Source: Clostridia bacterium (lineage in GTDB: Bacteria; Bacillota; Clostridia; Christensenellales; Aristaeellaceae). From it: a stretch of 6,056 nt of DNA. Under the pieces are notes generated by a model that was given only the letters and a program-made list of their open reading frames with translations, was not told where the DNA came from and did no database searches. Position numbers and translations under genes: made by a program. Below, in pieces: positions 1 to 6,056 of this stretch; position 1 is the first letter of the stretch; each line of letters starts with the position of its first letter. The DNA lies in assembly GCA_017458865.1 (NCBI GenBank), contig JAFSZW010000010.1:1-6056 (forward strand). Direction: 5' to 3'.

Positions 1-775
1 GATCCGCAGTGATATCGCGGATGAGATTTTTGCTGCGAAGTCGGGTCATCCTGGCGGATCTTTCTCCTGCGTGGAGATCCTGATGGCACTCTACTTTGGC
101 GGCGTGGCCAATGTTGATCCCAAGAATCCGCATTGGCCGGAGCGGGATCGTATTGTGCTCAGCAAGGGGCATGCGGCACCGGCACTGTATGCCGTACTGG
201 CAAACAAGGGATACTTCCCGCGTGAGGATCTGACTGGTCTTCGTAAATTTGGCTGCTATCTGCAGGGACATCCGGATATGAAGAAGATTCCGGGCGTTGA
301 TGCAAGCACAGGCTCTCTTGGACAGGGCATGAGCTTCTCCGTCGGATATGCGCTCGCAGGAAAGCGCCCCGGGCATTCCTTCAATGTATACACGATTACC
401 GGTGACGGTGAGTCCCAGGAAGGCATTATCTGGGAGGCAGCCATGGCTGCGGCTCACTATCATCTGGACAACCTGACGGTTTTCCTGGATCACAACCGCC
501 TCCAGATTGACGGACCGAACGAGAAGGTCATGAATATTGAGGATATTGTGGCCAAGTACGCAGCCTTCAACTGGGAGACTGTCGTTGTGGACGGCCATGA
601 TCTCGATGCGATCGTTGCAGCATGCAAGGCACCGCGCTGCGGGAAGCCGCGTTTCATCTGCTGCAACACCATCAAGGGCAAGGGTGTTTCCTTCATGGAG
701 AACCAGGCAGCCTGGCATGGCAAGGCGTTCAATGAGGAAGAGTACAAAATTGTGAAAGCGGAGCTGGGGGTGTAA
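1..775 (+). CDS. Transketolase, N-terminal (TPP-binding) subunit, 5'-truncated
   Basis: This is the thiamine-diphosphate-binding half of a split transketolase. The enzyme moves two-carbon ketol units between sugar phosphates in the non-oxidative pentose phosphate pathway, in the cytoplasm. The gene enters from the left edge; the first complete codon is at base 2 and 257 residues are visible. Split N-subunits are usually about 270-285 residues, so only some 10-30 are missing. Visible motifs, numbered from the first codon: SGHPGGS at 14-20, SKGHAAPALY at about 54-63, GSLGQG at about 104-109, and the TPP/Mg motif GDGESQEG starting at 134 with its paired Asn in DHNRLQIDG at about 165. GTG at 71 and ATG at 83 are in frame but lie inside conserved sequence, so neither is the real start. 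The C-subunit gene follows after 2 bases. Family assignment is firm; the exact donor and acceptor sugars are not readable from sequence. Confidence 0.95.
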   Translation, partial: IRSDIADEIFAAKSGHPGGSFSCVEILMALYFGGVANVDPKNPHWPERDRIVLSKGHAAPALYAVLANKGYFPREDLTGLRKFGCYLQGHPDMKKIPGVDASTGSLGQGMSFSVGYALAGKRPGHSFNVYTITGDGESQEGIIWEAAMAAAHYHLDNLTVFLDHNRLQIDGPNEKVMNIEDIVAKYAAFNWETVVVDGHDLDAIVAACKAPRCGKPRFICCNTIKGKGVSFMENQAAWHGKAFNEEEYKIVKAELGV

Positions 776-777
776 CT

Positions 778-1719
778 ATGGCAGAGTTTAAACCGACACG
801 TACTGCGTATGGCGAGACGCTCAAAAAACTCGGCGACGTGGATCCCAATGTGATCGTTTGTGATGCGGACCTGACTCAGGCGACGATGACCAAGTTCTTT
901 GCGGCTGCGCATCCGGATCAGTTCTATAATTTCGGTATCGCTGAGGCGAACATGATGGCTGCCAGCGCGGGCCTGGCACATTGCGGTTACACCGTTTTTG
1001 CCAGCACGTTTGCTGTTTTCGGTGCCGGACGTGCCTTTGAGCAGGTGCGGAACACCATCTGCTACACCAAGGCTAACGTCAAGCTGGGCCTGTCTCATGC
1101 CGGCCTCAGCGTAGGCGAGGACGGCGGCAGCCATCAGGCGATTGAGGATATCGCACTCATGCGCTCCCTGCCGAACATGACAGTGCTCGTCCCGTGCGAT
1201 GCCTGCGAGATGGAAAAGGCTGTGTACGCGGCAGCAAAGATCGACGGACCGGTCAGCATCAGGACATGCCGTCTTGCGACGGAGATTGTGACCAATCCGG
1301 ATACGCCGTTCGAGGTTGGCAAGGCAACCATCCTGCGGGATGGCAAGGATGCAGCCATTATCGCCTGCGGCATTGAAATCCCTGAGGCTATCCATGCAGC
1401 AGAAGCGCTGGCTGCGGAAGGCATTGAGGTGCGGATTGTGGATATGCACACCATTAAGCCGCTTGATGAGGATGCCATCCGCGCTGCAGCAGCAGACTGC
1501 GGTGCCATCGTGACGGCTGAGGAGCATACCATCTATGGCGGACTCGGTTCCGCAGTAGCTGAGGTTCTGGCGGACAACAGCCATGTGCCGTTTGAGCGCA
1601 TTGCCATCAAGGACCGTTTCGGCCAGAGCGGCGCACCGAAGCTGCTGGCAGCTGAGTACGGCCTGACGGCAGACGATATTGCCGCTGCCGTACGCCGGGT
1701 GATCAGCCGGAAGGCATAA
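778..1719 (+). CDS. Transketolase, C-terminal subunit
   Basis: This is the 313-residue partner of the preceding gene; the two subunits together form the active cytoplasmic transketolase. The N-terminal part is the pyrimidine-binding domain. It includes the motif FGIAEANMM, whose Glu56 matches the conserved glutamate that activates the TPP aminopyrimidine, and the phosphate/substrate-side segment GLSVGEDGGSHQAIEDIALMR at about 110-130. The rest, from about residue 185, matches the transketolase C-terminal domain (VRIVDMHTIKPLDEDAIRAA, then VTAEEHTIYGGLGSAVAEVL). Length is normal and the gene is complete. The start ATG lies 2 bases after the stop of the N-subunit, with GGAG at 760-763 and a G-run at 766-770 inside the end of that gene. 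This suggests translational coupling and equal production of the subunits. A 1-deoxyxylulose-5-phosphate synthase is unlikely because those enzymes are single chains about twice as long. A specialised sugar-phosphate transketolase cannot be excluded. Confidence 0.96.
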   Translation: MAEFKPTRTAYGETLKKLGDVDPNVIVCDADLTQATMTKFFAAAHPDQFYNFGIAEANMMAASAGLAHCGYTVFASTFAVFGAGRAFEQVRNTICYTKANVKLGLSHAGLSVGEDGGSHQAIEDIALMRSLPNMTVLVPCDACEMEKAVYAAAKIDGPVSIRTCRLATEIVTNPDTPFEVGKATILRDGKDAAIIACGIEIPEAIHAAEALAAEGIEVRIVDMHTIKPLDEDAIRAAAADCGAIVTAEEHTIYGGLGSAVAEVLADNSHVPFERIAIKDRFGQSGAPKLLAAEYGLTADDIAAAVRRVISRKA

Positions 1720-1782
1720 TCAGGTTCATGTCAGGGACTCAAAGAAGTTGGATTTGAACCGGTTCCTATCTGAATAAGCAAA

Positions 1783-1809
1783 AAGTGTCCATGCGTTGCA
1801 TGGACACTT
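1783..1809 (+). terminator. Intrinsic terminator after the transketolase pair, possibly bidirectional
   Basis: A perfect 12-bp stem (1783-1794 with 1798-1809) closes a 3-base loop, GTT. On the + strand it is followed by a T-rich but interrupted stretch (CCTTTAT at 1810-1816). On the - strand the stem runs into TTT (1782-1780), making five consecutive T with the two in the stem. It lies 63 bases after the transketolase C-subunit stop, so it most likely ends that transcript. It could also be a second stop for the GH3 transcript arriving from the right. Confidence 0.75.
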
Positions 1810-1826
1810 CCTTTATGGGCAGACGA

Positions 1827-1872
1827 AAACAGGCAGCATCTGCAAAGGATGAAGCAGAGCGGCTGCCTGTTT
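1827..1872 (-). terminator. Intrinsic terminator after the GH3 gene
   Basis: A perfect 11-bp outer stem (1827-1837 with 1862-1872) is capped by a second 5-bp stem (1839-1843 with 1854-1858) and a 10-base loop, with a small asymmetric internal loop between them. Read on the - strand the hairpin ends in TTTT (1829-1826), then CG. It lies 94 bases after the GH3 stop codon. The + strand side has only TTT and then GGC, so the minus direction fits better. Confidence 0.6.
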
Positions 1873-1966
1873 GGCTGTTGTTCAATTGTGGAGGCATTCA
1901 GGCACGTCCATTCGGACTGGGGAAGATCAGCAGATGTCAGATGGCGTACCTGTACAGGCCCGGGGA

Positions 1967-4900
1967 TTATGCAGCTTTGGCTTTGCTGCGTTTACTGCTA
2001 AAGATGGCCAGACAGAGGAAGAGCAGGGCCAGTACGCCGGTGCCAATTTGTCCGTAGGTGATGGCATCCTGCCACCAGCCGTGAACGTCTTCGACGACGG
2101 TGTTGAAGCCCATGCCGTTCATGGCATTGGAATTGGCGACAGTGTACAAAATGTGCTTGGTCGCCTCGCGCATGGCGGTGACTACCTGAGGATCGTCGGA
2201 ATAGGTCTTGAGCTTGTCAGTCCACTTGGCGGCGTCGTTGCAGTCCCAGCCGTCACCGCCTGCCAGCAGGCCCTGAACAACGTCCATAAAGTTGTTGTTG
2301 TTGGAGAAGTCAGTCAATGCGAAGCCGGGCATCCCGAATTCGCCGCGCAGGATGTTCGTGAGCAGATTGTAGTCGCCGCCGGTCCAAACAGTGCCCAGAC
2401 GGCTGAAGGCGGTCATGACGCAGTAGGCGTTCGCATCCTGGATGGGATATTCAAAGGCCTGGAGGTAGATCTCGCGAGCAGCCTGCTCGTTTGTCCATAC
2501 GCAGATACCGTCACACCCTGTTTCCTGATCGTTAAAGCAGAAGTGCTTGTTGTAAACATAAACACCCTTGCTCTGAATGCCGGCAGTTTCGGCAGCGCAG
2601 GTCTTACCGGAAATGAATGGATCCTCGGAGTAATACTCGAAGTTGCGGCCGGAATAGGGAGAACGGTGAATGTTTGCACCGGGGCCATAGATGCCGGAAT
2701 AGGCTTTGCGGTTGGCCATCAGGCAGTCATTGCCCATGGAACGGCCGACCGACTCAGCGATGGCGGTGTCAAAGGATGCAGCCATTACATCCTCACTGGT
2801 GTAGCTGGTAGAGGAGGAACCGCCGGTGAGGGTAGCGGTAATGCCCTGAGGACCATTTTCATCCTTGGTGGCGGGCTTGCTGACAGATTTGACGGCGGCA
2901 GTTGCGTGATAAGTCTGACCGATGAGCTTTGCCATCTCATTGAACTTCACCTGATCCAGCAGATCGTCCCAGGTGTAGGTGCTGCCGTTCTGAAGGGTGA
3001 TCGAACCATCCAGCGGAACATCAATGAAATGGGCCAGGGTCAGTTCGCCTTCCTTGCCCATGGTGGGCATGGTGCCCTTCTTTTCGGAGTCCTGAATGGT
3101 GTTCAGGGCTTTGGTCAGCTCGTCATTTGCGGCAATCTGGACGGCAGCCTTGTATACGCTGCCGCTCAGGTCGGCTGCGGGCATAGTACCTGCCCAGTCG
3201 GAGCGGGTCAGGTAGACGACATCGTTGCTGGGATCGGCGTCCACTTTGTTCAGATCGCCGTGATCCAGCTGGTTGGTGATTGCAAAGCCTGTGCGGGAAA
3301 CAGCATAGCTTGTGGTGTCCTGCTTGGACTGCTTGTAAACGACAGCCAGGTCTGCATTGCCGGTGCCAATCATCCTGGAGGTGTCCACGGTGCCGTTGAG
3401 GGTATCATTCTGAGCGTTTTTCTGCATCAGGATGTTGTTGAGCGCATCATGAGCGCCGTTGCCGGTGGCAAAGTAATAGTTTCCCTCATCGATGATGTAG
3501 GTCTTCGCGCCGTTTGCATCATAGGTGCGCATCTCGCTCTTGTCAACGGTGACGTCGGCAGTGACGGTTTTTCCGGCCGGTACGTCAACTTTGGTATAGC
3601 CGACCAGCTCCACAGCAGCTTTTTCAATGCCGTTCTGCTGGTCATATGCGGTATAGGGGCTCTGCATGTAAATCAGCACGGCATCCCGGGCGTCGCGGTT
3701 GGAGGGATTGGTGACCTCAACGGTGAAGTCAAAATGATCTCCATTTTCCTTCATGGCCAGCTTGCCATAGGAAAGATTGCTGTAATTCAGGCCGTAGCCA
3801 AAGGGGAAGGCAACGGTTTTGGCGTAGTTGTAATCGCCAACCTTGGTGTTTCCGAGCACCATGTCCTCATAGCGGGTTTCATAGTATCTGTAACCGATGT
3901 AGATGCCTTCCTGATAGACCACATAATACTCGTTGTTCGTCTTGGAGAAGGACAGACCGGCCTGAGAGGCATTGGTGTAAGAGGTTACGTAGGCATTCTG
4001 AACAGCCGGGGAGGTGGTGTTGTCATAGCAGTAAGTATCCACCAGACGGCCGGATGGGTTCACCTTGCCGTTCAGCAGATCGCCGATGGCGCGGATACCG
4101 CTCTGACCGACATTGCCTACCCACAGACAGGCGTCGATCCCATAATCCGTACCGCAGATGGACGGCTCCAGCACATCAACCTCAACGGCATTGGCGGTAT
4201 TCAGCAGGACTACGATCTTTTTGAGCGTGCCTGCGGCTTTCAGATCTGCCAGCTTTTTGAACAGATCACGCTCTTCCTGACTGATGGAAAGCATGTTGCC
4301 ATTGGCATCGCCGGCACCGACAACGGGAAGGTCCTTTCCCTCGCCGCAGCGGCGGCCAATGACCACGATGGCTGCATCACCATACTGGGCGACGGAATCC
4401 CATTCTGCTGCTGAATAGGCGCTCTGGGGGACTTCGTTGACGGCAAACTCTTCATTCTTGAAGATGTAGTTATTGAGGGAACCGGCAGCATCTTTGAGGC
4501 CGTAGTTCTTGCCTGCGCCCTCGGTATAGAAGGTCCAGAGGGTTGGATTGATGGTAAACCCGTCCTGCTCGAGAGCAGTTTTAAGCGTCATGGCTTTACT
4601 GTTGTCCATTCCGCCGGAACCAGTGCCGCCATAGACGAAATTGGCAGAGGATGTGCCGAACAGACTCACCTTTTCGGTGCCGGCCAGCGGGAGTGCATCG
4701 TCCCGGTTGAGGAGCAGCACTGCGCCGCCTGCTACGACGGATTCACAGATGAGGTCAGCAGCTGCAGCCTGTTCCTCACTGGTTTCATAATCAGATGTAA
4801 ACCGGGGCGGCAGATCTTCTGCTGCATCACCGACCATGGTGCTGCCCTCAATGCCAAGCACCATATTGATGATCGTGGCATAGTTGTTGGCTATGGGGCC

Positions 4901-4996
4901 GGCGATCATCAGGAAGACAAATAAAAACGCGAAAATTCCGCAGAGGACTTTCCAGATTAGTTTGCCATGAGGCTTGCCGCTGTTCTTCTTTGACAT
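1967..4996 (-). CDS. Membrane-anchored, domain-inverted glycoside hydrolase family 3 protein (beta-glucosidase-like)
   Basis: A 1009-residue GH3 protein, probably hydrolysing beta-linked glycosides outside the membrane. I start it at ATG 4994-4996 rather than the in-frame ATG at 5012-5014, because AGGAGG (5009-5004) sits 7 bases before the former and would lie inside the longer version. Order: basic N-terminus; transmembrane helix at about 17-36; the domain that is C-terminal in ordinary GH3 enzymes (LLLNRDDALPL, GGTGSGG, and the GEG loop with candidate acid/base Glu219) at about 65-320; fibronectin-III-like region at about 400-500; then the usual N-terminal catalytic domain at about 675-955, with GRNFEYYSEDP at 784-794, KHF at 817-819 and the nucleophile in ALTDF (Asp896). 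A second transmembrane helix at about 984-999 and a basic tail KRSKAKAA follow. The charges put both ends inside and the body outside. This inverted order is known from Ruminococcus albus and Butyrivibrio beta-glucosidases. Oddities: the usual DGP motif reads NGP (Asn714), and other sugar-site positions differ. Family certain; substrate unknown. Confidence 0.93.
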   Translation of the reverse strand: MSKKNSGKPHGKLIWKVLCGIFAFLFVFLMIAGPIANNYATIINMVLGIEGSTMVGDAAEDLPPRFTSDYETSEEQAAAADLICESVVAGGAVLLLNRDDALPLAGTEKVSLFGTSSANFVYGGTGSGGMDNSKAMTLKTALEQDGFTINPTLWTFYTEGAGKNYGLKDAAGSLNNYIFKNEEFAVNEVPQSAYSAAEWDSVAQYGDAAIVVIGRRCGEGKDLPVVGAGDANGNMLSISQEERDLFKKLADLKAAGTLKKIVVLLNTANAVEVDVLEPSICGTDYGIDACLWVGNVGQSGIRAIGDLLNGKVNPSGRLVDTYCYDNTTSPAVQNAYVTSYTNASQAGLSFSKTNNEYYVVYQEGIYIGYRYYETRYEDMVLGNTKVGDYNYAKTVAFPFGYGLNYSNLSYGKLAMKENGDHFDFTVEVTNPSNRDARDAVLIYMQSPYTAYDQQNGIEKAAVELVGYTKVDVPAGKTVTADVTVDKSEMRTYDANGAKTYIIDEGNYYFATGNGAHDALNNILMQKNAQNDTLNGTVDTSRMIGTGNADLAVVYKQSKQDTTSYAVSRTGFAITNQLDHGDLNKVDADPSNDVVYLTRSDWAGTMPAADLSGSVYKAAVQIAANDELTKALNTIQDSEKKGTMPTMGKEGELTLAHFIDVPLDGSITLQNGSTYTWDDLLDQVKFNEMAKLIGQTYHATAAVKSVSKPATKDENGPQGITATLTGGSSSTSYTSEDVMAASFDTAIAESVGRSMGNDCLMANRKAYSGIYGPGANIHRSPYSGRNFEYYSEDPFISGKTCAAETAGIQSKGVYVYNKHFCFNDQETGCDGICVWTNEQAAREIYLQAFEYPIQDANAYCVMTAFSRLGTVWTGGDYNLLTNILRGEFGMPGFALTDFSNNNNFMDVVQGLLAGGDGWDCNDAAKWTDKLKTYSDDPQVVTAMREATKHILYTVANSNAMNGMGFNTVVEDVHGWWQDAITYGQIGTGVLALLFLCLAIFSSKRSKAKAA

Positions 4997-5003
4997 TTCA
5001 ATA

Positions 5004-5009
5004 CCTCCT
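5004..5009 (-). promoter_or_regulatory. Ribosome binding site that decides the GH3 start
   Basis: AGGAGG on the - strand ends 7 bases before ATG 4994-4996. The upstream in-frame ATG (5012-5014) has no comparable site, and using it would place this AGGAGG inside the coding sequence as Gly-Gly-Ile. The shorter protein also begins MSKKNSGK, a normal positively charged lead-in to the membrane helix. Confidence 0.88.
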
Positions 5010-5020
5010 GTCATTTGGAA

Positions 5021-5051
5021 AAGGCCGCCGCACTCTACGCACGGCGGCCTT
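5021..5051 (-). terminator. GC-rich terminator hairpin between the secreted-protein gene and the GH3 gene
   Basis: A perfect 10-bp stem, mostly G-C (5021-5030 with 5042-5051), has an 11-base loop. On the - strand it runs into TTTT (5022-5019) and then CC. It lies 30 bases after the stop of the secreted-protein gene and 24 bases before the GH3 start codon, almost touching the GH3 ribosome binding site. The T-run is short, so termination may be partial. This position leaves no room for a promoter between hairpin and GH3 gene. Confidence 0.7.
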
Positions 5052-5081
5052 CTGTTCAGGTCTGAATCAGAATGATCGGGA

Positions 5082-5669
5082 TTATTTGATTTCAGCAGTG
5101 AATCCTTCTGGCAGCGCTACGATGCGATTGGAAAGGGTTACATCATCCAGATCTTCCCGCATGTCCTCGACCGTGATCACAGCGCCGGCCAGGTTATGCT
5201 CAGCCAGGAAATCAGCTGCGCCGTTATCAGAACCGTCCGGGAAAGCGATATCGGTCATGTCATCGGTCCAGTTGTCGGTATCAAGTACCATGGCAACGGC
5301 AAGCGTATTCCGGCCATAGCCTTTTCCATGCTGCTCATAGTAGATGCCGTCGCAGGTATTCAGGGTAATGTCGAAATGGCAGGCCTCGTCATCTGCGGAC
5401 TCAACGCTTGAATAGGTTCCGCGGTACACAATCAGCTTGTTTGCCTTGAGACCGGGGTCAGTGGTGCCGAATGCATATTCACGGTAGAAGAGCTCGTAGT
5501 TGGCATCGTCGCGCAGCACCAGGGAAGTGTCGCTGGTCCAGTACCAGCCAACAGCATCAATGTAATGGACGTCGCTCAGGTTGTAAGAGCTTTTGATTTC
5601 AGCAGATGCGACAGCAAATACAGAAAGGGTCAGAACCAGGACGGCCAGCATAATCAGTAACTTTTTCAC
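5082..5669 (-). CDS. Secreted protein of unknown function with Sec signal peptide
   Basis: I do not recognise this 195-residue protein. It begins with a classic Sec signal peptide: MKK, a hydrophobic core at about 4-20, and a probable cleavage after AVASA at residue 23. There is no lipobox cysteine, so the mature protein of about 172 residues is predicted to be released or loosely held outside the membrane. The mature part alternates short strands rich in Tyr, Trp, Val and Leu with turns (WYWTSDTSLVL, ANYELFYREY, KLIVYRGTYS), which suggests a small beta-sandwich or barrel, somewhat like lipocalin-type sheets. It is acidic, with a dense patch DTDNWTDDMTD at 130-140. Two cysteines (97 and 106) could form a disulfide. 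The start is GTG at 5667-5669, supported by AGGAGG 8 bases upstream; no ATG gives a better signal peptide. Downstream, after a terminator hairpin, lies the GH3 gene. Being a real gene is well supported; its function is open. Confidence 0.85.
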   Translation of the reverse strand: MKKLLIMLAVLVLTLSVFAVASAEIKSSYNLSDVHYIDAVGWYWTSDTSLVLRDDANYELFYREYAFGTTDPGLKANKLIVYRGTYSSVESADDEACHFDITLNTCDGIYYEQHGKGYGRNTLAVAMVLDTDNWTDDMTDIAFPDGSDNGAADFLAEHNLAGAVITVEDMREDLDDVTLSNRIVALPEGFTAEIK

Positions 5670-5677
5670 GGGGGAAA

Positions 5678-5683
5678 CCTCCT
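5678..5683 (-). promoter_or_regulatory. Ribosome binding site supporting a GTG start
   Basis: AGGAGG on the - strand lies 8 bases before the GTG at 5669-5667. The spacer is C-rich (TTTCCCCC). The site fixes the GTG as start of the secreted-protein gene and places the signal peptide right at the N-terminus. Confidence 0.8.
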
Positions 5684-5757
5684 TTTATTCGCCTGCCTTG
5701 GCAGGTCGTTTTGATGGCTATACTGTATCAGGAGGTGCACTGCCATACAACGTATAC

Positions 5758-5786
5758 ATCGTAACTGAGCTGTTTTGCATCGTAAA
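5758..5786 (-). promoter_or_regulatory. Possible sigma-A-type promoter of the secreted-protein gene
   Basis: On the - strand, TTTACG (5786-5781) and TACGAT (5763-5758) are separated by exactly 17 bases. Each matches the -35 and -10 consensus at four of six positions. This would give a 5' leader of roughly 80 bases that includes a short inverted repeat, CCTGCC-TT-GGCAGG (5692-5705). It lies between the kinase terminator and the GTG start, where a promoter is expected. The match is only fair and other placements in the gap are possible. Confidence 0.3.
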
Positions 5787-5852
5787 CAGGAAATCAGCAT
5801 CAGGATTGGACATGCTCACTGATCAGACGGAAAGCGTGCTTTATCTGCAAAA

Positions 5853-5884
5853 AAAGCCTGTCAGCATGTAGTCTGACAGGCTTT
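5853..5884 (-). terminator. Strong intrinsic terminator after the kinase fragment
   Basis: A perfect 12-bp stem (5853-5864 with 5873-5884) has an 8-base loop. On the - strand it is followed by an unbroken T-run (5855-5849, seven T including three in the stem). It begins 52 bases after the stop of the kinase fragment and separates that transcript from the secreted-protein gene. Confidence 0.88.
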
Positions 5885-5936
5885 GAAAATCCGGGTGTCA
5901 ATCATTGCAGGACCGTTCGTTCGATCTGGGACACGT

Positions 5937-6056
5937 TCAGTCCTTCCCTTCCGGGGCAAGCAGGAGAATGTCAAGGAAAAACATTTTGCCCTGTTGCTCT
6001 GCTGTGAGCATGCCGTCGTATTTTTCGGCGATGCGGTTCATGCTCTTCATGCCGAA
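5937..6056 (-). CDS. C-terminal end of a probable GHKL sensor histidine kinase (partial)
   Basis: Only the last 39 residues and a TGA stop are in the window; the rest lies beyond the right edge. The fragment starts FGMKSMNRIAEKYDGMLTAE and ends in DILLLAPEGKD. This matches the tail of the GHKL ATPase domain in AgrC-like sensor kinases, where the final G-box Gly-Leu/Met-Lys-Ser segment is followed by an I-x-E-K-Y-x-G-x-L helix and turn and a last strand ending in I-L-L. Such kinases sit in the membrane and pass phosphate to a response regulator, commonly of the LytTR type. No partner is visible here. The reading frame is open from the window edge to the stop, and a strong terminator follows, so it is a gene end and not a chance frame. 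The call rests on a short stretch. Confidence 0.7.
   Translation of the reverse strand, partial: FGMKSMNRIAEKYDGMLTAEQQGKMFFLDILLLAPEGKD

Noticed and set aside
490..1584. Open frame of 364 codons on the - strand opposite the transketolase genes
   Set aside because: It spans the junction of two clear transketolase genes on the other strand, shows no family motif, and is a codon-bias shadow.
1756..1765. 10-base palindrome GAACCGGTTC
   Set aside because: It is short, single, and lies downstream of a gene end; a chance occurrence is likely and no partner site was seen.
1949..1958. 10-base palindrome CCTGTACAGG just after the GH3 stop
   Set aside because: It has no loop or T-run to act as a terminator, and no second copy or promoter nearby.
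1871..4414. A very long open frame (847 codons) on the + strand opposite the GH3 gene
   Set aside because: It lies almost entirely antisense to a well-supported GH3 gene. Its translation is low-complexity, rich in Gly, Val and Ile, with no recognisable motif. Stop codons are absent because of the codon use of the GH3 gene.
5012..5014. Upstream in-frame ATG as start of the GH3 gene
   Set aside because: No ribosome binding site precedes it, and the strong AGGAGG serving the next ATG would fall inside the coding region.
5690..5850. Possible riboswitch or small RNA in the leader of the secreted-protein gene
   Set aside because: Apart from one 6-bp inverted repeat I see no conserved riboswitch elements or second terminator before the gene.
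5593..5871. Open frame of 92 codons on the + strand over the upstream region of the secreted-protein gene
   Set aside because: It overlaps the signal peptide antisense and runs into the terminator hairpin. It has no ribosome binding site that I can see and no recognisable sequence.

Overview
The window looks like a piece of chromosome from an anaerobic, gut- or rumen-type Bacillota of the class Clostridia. This is inferred from four things. The GC content is moderate (mid-50s by eye). Ribosome binding sites are strong AGGAGG types. Transketolase is split into two genes. The GH3 glycosidase is membrane-anchored and domain-inverted, a layout known from Ruminococcus and Butyrivibrio relatives. 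No species can be named from the sequence alone.

Layout. Bases 1-1719 (+ strand) carry a two-gene unit for the N-terminal subunit (5' end cut by the window edge) and C-terminal subunit of transketolase, with 2 bases between the genes. Bases 1720-1966 are a convergent intergenic region with two consecutive perfect-stem hairpins that look like terminators for the two facing transcripts. Bases 1967-4996 (- strand) encode a 1009-residue glycoside hydrolase family 3 protein whose GH3 domains are in inverted order and which has a transmembrane helix at each end. A GC-rich terminator-like hairpin (5021-5051) sits just upstream of its ribosome binding site. Bases 5082-5669 (- strand, GTG start) encode a small secreted protein of unknown function. 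After a 267-base gap with a possible promoter and a strong terminator (5853-5884), the last 120 bases hold the C-terminal end of a minus-strand gene, probably a GHKL-type (AgrC-like) sensor histidine kinase.

How the genes relate. The transketolase pair is central carbon metabolism (non-oxidative pentose phosphate pathway) and has no obvious tie to the minus-strand genes. The secreted protein and the GH3 protein lie in the same direction, and both are predicted to act outside the cytoplasmic membrane. They may share a transcript if the hairpin between them is leaky. The kinase fragment is closed off by its own terminator and is probably a separate unit.

I see no mobile element, CRISPR array, tRNA or rRNA. 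The most notable points are the eroded sugar-binding motifs in the GH3 protein despite conserved catalytic residues, the terminator placed directly before the GH3 ribosome binding site, and the unrecognised secreted protein beside it.
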